From assembly GCA_036971715.1 (NCBI GenBank), contig JAVHJL010000004.1:1116001-1180000 (forward strand): a stretch of DNA of 64,000 nucleotides. Reading direction: 5' to 3'. A program made the position numbers and the translations under genes. Of this stretch, positions 56,901-64,000 are shown piece after piece (position 1 is the stretch's first letter; every line of letters begins with the position of its first letter). Origin of the DNA: Arthrobotrys musiformis. Lineage: Eukaryota; Ascomycota; Orbiliomycetes; Orbiliales; Orbiliaceae. Below the pieces are notes generated by a model. That model worked only from the letters and a program-made list of their open reading frames with translations. It was not told the DNA's origin and did not search any database.

Positions 56901-57086
56901 GGAATTCCCACCAGCTGTCTCGGAAAGATATGGTGCCGGAGGCTTGCTCCTGCCCAAAGCAAAGAACCCGGAAGCAGAAGGGTCGGGCAAATTTGGTTCC
57001 TCAGGACATCCTTCATCCAGATGTCGGTTTATGGAAGAAAGTGCGATATCACGGTTGCAGGCTGGGCAGCTTATGCGTTGGGACAT
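53946..57086 (-). CDS. MGS1: AAA+ ATPase Mgs1/WRNIP1 with UBZ finger
   Basis: Eleven exons, all closing in frame for 591 aa: 57086..56328, 56246..56228 (19 nt), 56163..56133 (31), 56058..56042 (17), 55974..55593, 55521..55480 (42), 55405..55335, 55228..55162, 55064..55048 (17), 54955..54844 and 54204..53946. The UBZ finger near the N-terminus is ISCPACNRDI...NRHLDEGC (Cys7, Cys10, His22, Cys27). A Ser-rich linker precedes PLAERVRPNTLDNIFGQDLV. Walker A is GGPGCGKTT (about 189-197) and Walker B is ILFIDEIHRF. The spliced small exons restore TQQDVFLAPVESGQIILIGATTENPSF. The C-terminal tetramerisation region reads VRGNDPDAALYYLGRMIER, NLAHCTVALCLAKKST, then PLHLRNAPTTLMKTLGYGKE. Mgs1/WRNIP1 acts at stalled replication forks and binds ubiquitinated PCNA. 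Intron 10 is 639 nt, long for this genome. Confidence 0.93.
54671..54705 (+). repeat. Poly-A / (GGAA)n tract inside MGS1 intron 10
   Basis: A run of 18 A is followed by four GGAA units within the 639-nt intron. On the transcribed minus strand this is a (TTCC)n/poly-T tract. Confidence 0.85.
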
Positions 57087-57803
57087 AGCTATAGCCTCGA
57101 AACTCAGGAGATTCTGTATGTTTGCCAGGAATATACTAACGGATTTGAGAGATTCTTTTTCAGAATCTATCTTGGCTCAAATCTTTTGGTTAGAAAATCC
57201 GCGATCCAGTTTTTTTTTTTTTTATATTTGCGGTTTTGAACGTGGTATGGTGAGAAATGTGTGGGAATCGAGGACGCGTTCAGGAGAAAGTTGGATTTTA
57301 GTGGGAAAATGTGTTGCATGTGGTAGTGGATTAGTCATCACAGAGACCATTAGTCTTCGTATTGATGCAATTCTACTGGTAGTTATTCTAACCTCATCGA
57401 ATATCTCTATCTAGCACTATCAATACTCTCTGGTTTACAATCGGAGAGAAGATATTTGGTTCAGTTGTTCCCCGGCATCCGCCTGCATAGGGAACCACAG
57501 ATTGAGATTCTTTTCATTAAGAAACAGAAATGATCTCAACAAAATTATACGCCGTTTGGAATCCGTATAGACACATAAAAAGGAAGCGACATGAGATATA
57601 GTAATAAAAAAAAGGAACACACAGAGAAAAGAGGATGAAGAATCGTAGGTGTTCTTATGGAATGCTGCGTATGTGTAGACGTAGGAGCATGTGAGTGTGA
57701 GGGAGACCAGCAATTGTGATATTACAGAGTCATAGTATAAGGCGGTAAGGAGTTTGAGAGAAACGGTCGAGGAAGAGAGAAAAATGAAGTGGCATTAAAT
57801 AAT
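57087..57803. other. Intergenic region: MGS1 promoter and eS10 3' flank
   Basis: AT-rich, with a T-homopolymer near 57210-57222. No gene is recognised. Confidence 0.45.
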
Positions 57804-58746
57804 TTACTGGGTAGCTGCTGGAGGAGCACCACCACGTCCACGGCCGAATCCGCCACGGCTATAAGGTGTGTTAGTCGCTCTATCTTCAAATCGCAGATTA
57901 AATCCATCTGGGGGAAACCTACAATTCTGGCTTGAATTCACCTGGGGCACCACCCTCCTTGTCCCTTCTTCGGTAACCGTCACGGTCACCACGGTCACCC
58001 CTCCTCTCTCGTCGATCATCACCACCCATCATTCCGCGTGGTGGAGCGGTGCTTCGCTGCTGCTTGACGTGGGTAGCTGGGACAATCTCGCTTGGGAGGT
58101 GTAGCCATTCACGGAGGTAGTCGAGACCAGCTGGGGTGAGGGTGTAGTAGTAGTATTGCCAGGAGAACTGGGTCTTGAGGTAGCCGCGGGAGGTGAGCGA
58201 CTGGCAAGCCTTGATGACCTATTTATTGAATCCAGTTAGATTTAGATATCCTTGGCGTATCCAGGTCGGATTTGCGAGCGGGCTACTAACGAAGAGGTTC
58301 TTGACATCGAGCTCAGAGTGCTTAGGAAGGTTGTAGTCCTTCTTAGCGACCATGACACCCTCTGAATATTGAAGATTCCAGTCAGCATTTTCCAATTCAA
58401 AACATCTCAAATCCCTTCCGAATATCCATCCCCTCATTTTGTCGAATATATCTTGTCATGTCGTGCATTTTTATAATAATTGTCGTTCAAATAGTGTCGT
58501 TGATAGGCTGCCACCAATCCCATGATTCCAACTTCTCGTATTCCAACTTCTCCCTCCAAGTAACTCCAGCAATATATCGATGGGAAGGGTATTTCTCACC
58601 TCGGAAGAGGTACTCGTGAATCTTCTTGCGATCCGCCTTTGGAATAAGCCTGCATTGACCACCATCATCAGCATTTCCCTCCTTCAACTATCTCCAAAAA
58701 TCCGTATCCGTCGACAATGATTCGAAGTCGGAAAAAAAACGTACAT
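57804..58746 (-). CDS. RPS10: 40S ribosomal protein eS10, start codon split by an intron
   Basis: Coding exons: 58746..58745 (AT only), 58649..58600, 58361..58291, 58218..57923 and 57858..57804, encoding 157 aa. The family N-terminus LIPKADRKKIHEYLFR-EGVMVAKKDYNLPKH begins directly at an acceptor (TGCAG|GCTTATTCC) with no ATG in frame. The nearest good donor upstream is AAGAT|GTACGT, so splicing makes AT|G CTT ATT CCA, that is Met-Leu-Ile-Pro, the expected eS10 start. The S10 core continues (FVIKACQSLTSRGYLKTQFS; YYYTLTPAGLDYLREWLHLP). The Arg/Gly-rich tail EFKPEFRGGFGRGRGG is completed over the last intron using donor GTAGGT. eS10 is a small-subunit protein near the mRNA entry region. It shares a 427-bp divergent upstream region with SDE2. 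Confidence 0.93.
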
Positions 58747-59173
58747 CTTGAATGGATTGGTAGAGAACCGTGTCGACTATGAGTTCGGGAAGGTCGGAGA
58801 GGAACGGGTGTCGTTTCGACGATTGGCGGGATTTGATGATGTCGATGTTGAAGTTGCTGCTTGTTGCTTTCGACTATCCTCGTTTGCACACACAACTCTG
58901 CTGCCAAGACACTTACAATTTTCGATTTGGCGGAAGGGGTTTGTGCCCTCAACACAAACTAGCCACTTTAGGAAATATAATTAAATCAAACTAATATTTC
59001 CGCTTTTGTGCTAGTGCGGATATCAGCCTCCTTTCGGCAAGGTTCAACATCAAGTCATCGCCACTTCATCCCAGCCCCGGTCCTCCGGATTACATCAATC
59101 TCTAAATCATACCATCAACCCCGACCACGCGTATCAACACGGTAGATCACCAAGTACGCTATCAAAAGACATC
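58747..59173. promoter_or_regulatory. Shared divergent upstream region eS10 / SDE2
   Basis: This is the interval between the split start of eS10 (-) and the SDE2 ATG (+). It must include the non-coding first exon of eS10 and both promoters. No clear TATA was seen. Confidence 0.45.
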
Positions 59174-60043
59174 ATGGCGACTACAAATATCCTCATCGAA
59201 ACCTTCTCCGGCCTCGGCCTTCCATCTACTCTATCCCTGCCTCTTCCGTCAACCTCCTCGATATCCAGTGTATTCTCCTCCCTCGATGACTACCTCCCAC
59301 CTATCACAACACCTCTTCGCCTTACAACTACGAAGGGGGCAATCCTCTCGCCTACATCCGGATCCCCGCTCTCATCACTCCTCGATGACCTGACAAATGA
59401 CTTCCTCACCCTCCGTCTCACCGCGCCACTTCCCGGCGGTAAGGGTGGTTTCGGTTCCCAGCTCCGTGCCGCCGGTGGACGTATGTCCTCACGAAAGCGC
59501 AAGGGTCAAGAAAACAGTGACAGTTGCAGAAACTTAGATGGCAGAAGATTGAGGACTGTTAAGGAGGCAAAGGCCCTTGCGCAATATCTCGAGACAAAGC
59601 CAGACATGGATAAGAAGGAGCGCGACAAGAGAAAGGAGAGATGGGAGAAGGTCATCGAAGCTGCCGACGAGAAGATCAGGGGTGGCGGGAATGTTAACCA
59701 AAGATTCGATGACGCGAAGTGGTTGGAGGAGAAGGATGAAGGAAGGGAAAAGGCTAGAGAGGCGGTTCTTAGAGCCATGAAGGCAAGTTCTAGTGCCGCC
59801 AGGGTACCAAGCCCATCTGGCCAAAGCTCTACTAGCGAAGATTTGGACGATGAAGATGAGGAAAAGAACAATTCGGAGGAATCCTCGAAGTCTAGCGACG
59901 ACGAGAAGGTTGTTGCGGCTCCCAAGAAAGTCAAGGTACAGCCAAAGAAAATATTCGGGTTCGACGAAGACGATGATTTTCTGTCAAGTGATGAGGAGGA
60001 GGAAGAAGAAGAGGCCCCTGGCAAAGGGAAGGGCAGGGCTTGA
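59174..60043 (+). CDS. SDE2: Sde2, ubiquitin-fold splicing/replication-stress protein
   Basis: A single exon of 289 aa. An N-terminal ubiquitin-like region (about 1-89) ends at the family's processing site, PGG|KGGFGSQLRAAGGRM, predicted to be cut after Gly89 to expose Lys90. It is followed by the conserved SDE2 block SCRNLDGRRLRTVKEAKALA and a Lys/Glu-rich helical domain (KKERDKRKERWEKVIEAADE). The C-terminal half is acidic and Ser/Glu-rich, probably disordered. In fission yeast, Sde2 is cleaved by deubiquitinases, then joins the spliceosome with Cactin (Cay1) to support splicing of a subset of introns. The GG-KGG site and downstream block make this assignment strong. The gene lacks introns in an otherwise intron-rich region. 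Confidence 0.92.
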   Translation: MATTNILIETFSGLGLPSTLSLPLPSTSSISSVFSSLDDYLPPITTPLRLTTTKGAILSPTSGSPLSSLLDDLTNDFLTLRLTAPLPGGKGGFGSQLRAAGGRMSSRKRKGQENSDSCRNLDGRRLRTVKEAKALAQYLETKPDMDKKERDKRKERWEKVIEAADEKIRGGGNVNQRFDDAKWLEEKDEGREKAREAVLRAMKASSSAARVPSPSGQSSTSEDLDDEDEEKNNSEESSKSSDDEKVVAAPKKVKVQPKKIFGFDEDDDFLSSDEEEEEEEAPGKGKGRA

Positions 60044-60377
60044 ACGCTGCTACTGAGGTTTCTATTGCATCATGCGCCTTTTATCAATTTCTATATCTTT
60101 TATGGGATGTTACTGCGAACGAAGGATAAGTCTTGGGGTAGCGGGCGTTTTTGGAATACATGTATTTTAGACTGGTCAAAATGCAGATTCAATTGCGAAA
60201 CAGAAATCAATCGCTATTAGCTTCCTATTTGTATACAAATTTTACCAAAGTACTACCAATCCCGTAAAGCGCGCCGGAATAGCATTCCACTTTTTTATGC
60301 TATCAAGACTCCGAATGTTATAAAATTAATATCAGTAGCTAGGTTCCCACCTATATAAAATCACCACATCTTGACGC
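60044..60377. other. Convergent 3' intergenic region
   Basis: This lies between the stops of SDE2 (+) and the acyl-CoA synthetase-like gene (-). It is AT-rich, with no gene. Confidence 0.5.
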
Positions 60378-62182
60378 TTATTTGACCAAATTGCGGTCGG
60401 CTCCCTTTGCCCACTCCCGAAGAATGTTCTTCTTGACTTTGCCAGTGCTTGTCTTAGGCAATTCGGCGACGATCTCAACCTCTCGGGGCACCATAAACTT
60501 GCTAATATCGCTTGTATGTTTCGCCCACTCAATGATATCCTGTCCGGTAACAGGCCTACCCGGTTGGATAGTAACGAATGCCTTTGGCCTCTCACCCCAA
60601 TGAGAATCGGAAACAGCGACAACGGCTGCCTCCAAGATATCCGGGTGGTTCGCAAGCATTGACTCCAATGCAACAGAGGATATATTCTCACCACCTAATC
60701 TCTTGTTAGTGAATTATTTCCTTTTTAATCGGCTGGACTATGGATCTACTCACCACTGATAATTATATCTTTCGCTCGATCCATAATCTGAATAGCTCCG
60801 TCCTCGTGCCACACGGCCAAATCTCCGCTGTGCAAAACCCCGCCAGCGAACAGCTTCTTAGTCGCCTCGGGATTCTTGTAGTAGCCCTTAGCACAGATAT
60901 TTCCGACGAATACAATCTCCCCAATCTCCTTTCCATCTTTCTTAACATCGATAACCGTCCCCTCTAGTACGTTCTCACCAGTCCTAATAACCCTAAGTGG
61001 TAAACTGGTGATGAAGCCATGGCCCTGCCTAGCCATCTTCGCGAAGCGCTCAGAATCCGGCAAGTCGTCCCATGATGGCATGTAGTAACCCTTGCTGATT
61101 GGGCCGTAGGTCTCCGTCATACCATATACATGCACGGGGTGGAGATTCAAGCTCGTCATCTGTTGGAATAGATGTGCAGTTGGCGGACTTGCGGCCACAG
61201 TAATCCTAACGGGATTCTCGAGCTTAACCGCAGCCTTGTCATTGCATAGCAATGTATTTACTGTCGGCGCGGCTGCGAAATGTGTGATTCCCTCCTCTTT
61301 CATCAGCTTCCAGATGAGACCATAGTCAATTTTCCTGAGACAATAGTGTGTTCCTCGAACCATTGTCACAGACCAAGGGAAGGTCCATCCGGTTGCATGA
61401 AATAGCGGCAGAGTCCAAAGGTATTTGCATCGGCCGCGGTGGTAATTTAAGCCGCTTTCTACGACATTTCCGAGGGCAGCAAGATAGACACCCCTATGGG
61501 TGTACTCAACGCCCTTCGGACGAGCGGTGGTACCGGATGTGTAGGCGAGCGAGAACAGGGCATCCTCGTCTTGCGCTTGGGCCTCGAGACCGTCCCACCC
61601 CTTCGAGCCAGAATGAATGTCGATCTTGAGACCCTCGAGAACGGCTTCGTCAAACGGACCACAAAGTTCTCCTTCTACGGCATCGGTATCGGTATCCTCG
61701 ATTATAACGGTGTTAGGATGTTCCTCCCGATACTTGTCCAATAGCCCCAGAAATTCCGTATCGACAATAATAGAATCCACTTCGGCGTGGTCAAAGATAT
61801 AGGAGATGTCCTCTTTCTTCAATCGATAGTTTATAGCGACAGATACACCGCCCGCAGCTGCGATTCCAAAGTATGCTTCAAGAAAGGCAGGGGTATTCGG
61901 AGCGAGAATCCCCACACGTTTAAAATTGTGGGCTTTGAGGTAGTAGGCGAGACCTCTAGCACGGTCTGACAGTTCTTCGTACGTTCGACGGAGTGTCTTG
62001 CCATTGGCAGTTATATGAACGACAGCAGTAGCCTCCGGTTCGATTGAAGCTGCCCGTGGTAAGAAGAATGTTGGCGAGAGGGTATGGAGGTGGGTTTTCG
62101 GGCTCTGGAATGGATTGAACGTGTTTCCAGCGGCCAGAAGCTGGGATGCCAGCTGAGAAAGACGATTGACTGCGCCAGACAT
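60378..62182 (-). CDS. AMP-binding acyl-CoA synthetase-like enzyme
   Basis: Two exons: 62182..60754 and 60694..60378, encoding 581 aa. ANL-superfamily motifs in order: the adenylate P-loop YTSGTTARPKGVEYTHRG (Gly of the usual SGTTGxPKG replaced by Ala, as in plant AAE-type and some fungal homologues); VYGMTETYGP; GVLHSGDLAVWHEDGAIQIMDRAKDIIISGG-ENISS; and the C-terminal lysine motif LPKTSTGKVKKNILREW. FNPFQSPKTHLHTLSPTFFLPRAA near the N-terminus is the binding-domain entry common to medium-chain/cinnamate-CoA ligase-like enzymes. It activates a carboxylic acid to acyl-AMP and then acyl-CoA; the substrate cannot be told. The C-terminus (NLVK) is not a PTS1. The N-terminal 25 residues contain few acids and could be a targeting peptide. 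Confidence 0.9.
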
Positions 62183-62645
62183 TGTGACTTAGCTATCTGA
62201 TATGACCGGTACCCTAGCGCTAGTATTGATATTGATATCGACAGATTGCTGAGAATTTGAAAATGAAGTCCTGGCGATTCTTACAGACCCAACTGTCAGC
62301 TGTCCCCCCTCTCAGGCTGGGCGGGTGGCTACAAGGCCCTTAAATACATCCTGCCGAAAGCAGAAGTGTGCAGCACAGGAGGAATGAAACAGCTCCAAGT
62401 GTGAACCTCGGCGCGGACATGGAATGTGGAGGAGCCAATTGGCGAGCGTGCAAGTGTGTTGCGCCCATTCGCCCGGCGTGTCGTTGGTCGAGATGGCCTG
62501 ACAAAAGAAAAACCTCCGATTGAACTTCAACGTCACTTTCACTGCCAACTATCAGAACCTCATCGGATCCCAGCACAGCCGCTCCTGTACATAGAACCAG
62601 ACCCATCTCCACTCTTCGAACATCGTCCAACGACACACCGACAAG
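62183..62645. promoter_or_regulatory. Divergent upstream region, acyl-CoA synthetase / NDUFA4-like
   Basis: A 463-bp head-to-head interval. No TATA or other motif stands out. Confidence 0.4.
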
Positions 62646-63329
62646 ATGAGAGCAACCCAGGCTTTGAGAATGCGCCCAACCGCCATGTTGAGGATGCAGC
62701 AGACCAGGACTGTCGCCATGAGGCAGAGCCCGATTCTCAGGATGGCTGTCCCGGTAGGATCACCCCGACCCTTCCGAGTATTTTATCAGACTTCTGTAAA
62801 CTTTGCTAACGATACTCCGATGACGGCTATAGAAAGAGGAACAAAGCGGTACATACCCCTCCCACTTTCTCCGAGATTCAATTCGGTTTCACATCTCGAA
62901 TTCCCGCTCCGAGACATCTATGTCCAATTGGATGCCGACATACCCCTCCATCGATACATATTCGCGCCGGGTACTATCAGGAGTCCATCTACTGACAGTC
63001 TGATGACTTTTTCGTGGATAGGACACACCATTACCCAACGTCTCCGCCGTATCAAAGATGTTCCAATTGAATTGATTCCTCTCGCCGTCGTCCTCGGGTG
63101 AGTTCCACAATCAATATGAGCCATTGCAGACCCATGATCTAGTATACTAATATTGTTTTTAATCTATAGCGCCGCTATTGTCGGTATGTAAACACAAGCG
63201 GACGCTTACCGTCAGGTCTATCGTCGGGTTTTCTAATCTTTCTACTTTTTAGCCGCCGGTTACTCCATGGTCAACAAGCTCATGACCGACAAGACCCTAC
63301 GCCTTTCCCGCCAGGCTGGCAAGCACTAA
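62646..63329 (+). CDS. NDUFA4/MLRQ-like (B12D-type) small mitochondrial protein
   Basis: Proposed exons: 62646..62753, 62833..62848 (16 nt), 63058..63097, 63170..63183 (14 nt) and 63253..63329, encoding 84 aa. Residues 1-36 are Met/Arg/Thr-rich without acids, a mitochondrial presequence (MRATQALRMRPTAMLRMQQT). The mature part reads DVPIELIPLAVVLGAAIVAAGYSM-VNKLMTDKTLRLSRQAG. This has the conserved (D/H)xPxE-L-PL lead-in, single membrane helix and DK(T/S)LRL(S/Y)R tail of the NDUFA4/MLRQ/B12D family, associated with complex IV or I in the inner mitochondrial membrane. An unspliced 151-codon ORF (62646-63101) exists but reads through two introns and lacks the family tail. The model closes in frame across four introns and gives the family's usual length. 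Confidence 0.8.
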
Positions 63330-64000
63330 ATATCATAATTTGCCTTGAATTTGTATTTATTTATTTTTGAGAGCCTGCGGATGTGGTGTTCATGGGAGAT
63401 TGCGAACGAAGGATTGGAAACTGTACAAATGATTAAGCCTTGTTTTGTTCAAAAAACCAAAAAGAAAAACAGAAGTTACTCGCTCGGCCGGTTTTCCACC
63501 AGCAGAAAGCATGGAATCTGAAAGAAATTGATGACATAGGTGATTCTTATTGTTGATGTTCTTGCGGTCTCTTCGTCTACATATTTTACGAAAGTGCCCC
63601 GCCGCGATGGCTCGCCTAGGGGCTTGAATTTGACCTCGTACCCAAGCGTCACATGCAAAGAGAGGCTTTAGCTCAGAATAGACAGATGGCGAGTCCGGGG
63701 ACCTGACTGCGAGCGGGCGTCTTTCCGGACCCACTTGGTTAACCTCCATCCCTTGGAGCGGTCCCAAATTCCGTTCTAGAAGACTATATCAAGTTATAGC
63801 AATCGACCTCGACGCTATATACCAACCACCACAGGTAACTAGCAGACTTGTGCGTACCCGGGTTAACGCGGAAGGCTAGAAGCAAGTCGACTTATAATAT
63901 AGGGCCCTGCATTATCTTAATAGGACTAAGGCCTTTGAGTCTGCTACAGACTCTTCAAGTCCATGCACTTCTAAGCCAACTTCCAACGTTGCAATCCTGC
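63330..64000. other. Intergenic/right edge, no supported gene
   Basis: Overlapping minus-strand frames occur at 63390-63767. One segment (LGYEVKFKPLGEPSRRGTFV) looks protein-like, but no start, family or splice structure supports a call. It could be a terminal exon of a gene beyond the window. Confidence 0.3.

Noticed and set aside
62646..63101. 151-codon unspliced ORF as the product of the NDUFA4-like gene
   Set aside because: It reads through two introns, lacks the family's C-terminal tail and includes a non-conserved middle; the spliced 84-aa form matches the family.
63390..63767. Minus-strand ORF near the right edge as a gene
   Set aside because: Two frames compete, there is no family match, and the start and splice structure are unclear; it may be a terminal exon of a gene outside the window.

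Overview
This window is nuclear DNA from a filamentous ascomycete (Pezizomycotina). The evidence is short spliceosomal introns with GTANGT-like donors and CTAAC/CTAAT branch points; fungal forms of xanthine dehydrogenase, the fused tryptophan synthase and the Ypd1 phosphotransfer protein; and gene families typical of filamentous ascomycetes (a HET-domain protein and a NACHT/ankyrin NLR-like protein). Genes commonly have 3-8 exons, up to 11, and there are several micro-exons. That density fits an early-diverging class such as Orbiliomycetes or Pezizomycetes better than Eurotiomycetes; this placement is inference.

Layout. 1-1.1 kb: 3' end of SNU66/SART1. 1.3-2.3 kb (-): PTH2. 3.0-4.9 kb (+): mitochondrial aspartate aminotransferase with a 3-nt exon. 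5.4 kb (-): intron-bearing tRNA-Arg(UCG). 5.9-12.5 kb: a convergent pair of signalling genes, a NEK-like kinase fused to ankyrin repeats (+) and an NLR-like N-terminal/NACHT/ankyrin protein (-). 13.3-14.3 kb (+): EEF1AKMT4-like methyltransferase. 14.5-18.9 kb (-): xanthine dehydrogenase. 20.1-21.1 kb (+): tentative five-exon gene of unknown product. 21.8-23.3 kb (+): ADP-ribosylglycohydrolase. 24.1-24.7 kb (-): YPD1. 24.7-28.6 kb: gene desert. 28.6-30.4 kb (-): lineage-type coiled-coil protein. 31.2-34.8 kb (+): HET-domain protein. 35.5-36.5 kb (+): secreted CAP/PR-1 protein. 37.0-38.8 kb (+): V-ATPase B. 39.7-42.3 kb (+): tryptophan synthase. 43.1-44.6 kb (+): acetylornithine aminotransferase. 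45.3-46.9 kb (+): RVB1. 46.9-51.1 kb: second desert. 51.1-53.6 kb (+): HMG-box transcription factor. 53.9-57.1 kb (-): MGS1/WRNIP1 in 11 exons. 57.8-58.7 kb (-): ribosomal protein eS10 whose start codon is split by an intron. 59.2-60.0 kb (+): SDE2. 60.4-62.2 kb (-): acyl-CoA synthetase-like enzyme. 62.6-63.3 kb (+): NDUFA4/MLRQ-like subunit with 14- and 16-nt exons.

Most of the window is housekeeping: amino-acid metabolism (AAT, TRP, ARG8), purine catabolism (XDH), splicing (SNU66, SDE2), translation (PTH2, eS10, eEF1A methylation), genome maintenance (MGS1, RVB1) and energy or pH homeostasis (V-ATPase, NDUFA4-like). Set among these are accessory self/non-self-type genes: the kinase-ANK/NACHT-ANK pair, the HET gene and its uncharacterised neighbours.

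The strongest structural signal is exon miniaturisation. A 3-nt exon, exons of 10-19 nt, a 12-nt first coding exon and a start codon created by splicing all give in-frame, family-consistent proteins. All splice models were built by eye from splice consensus, reading-frame closure and remembered family conservation. No alignment was run.
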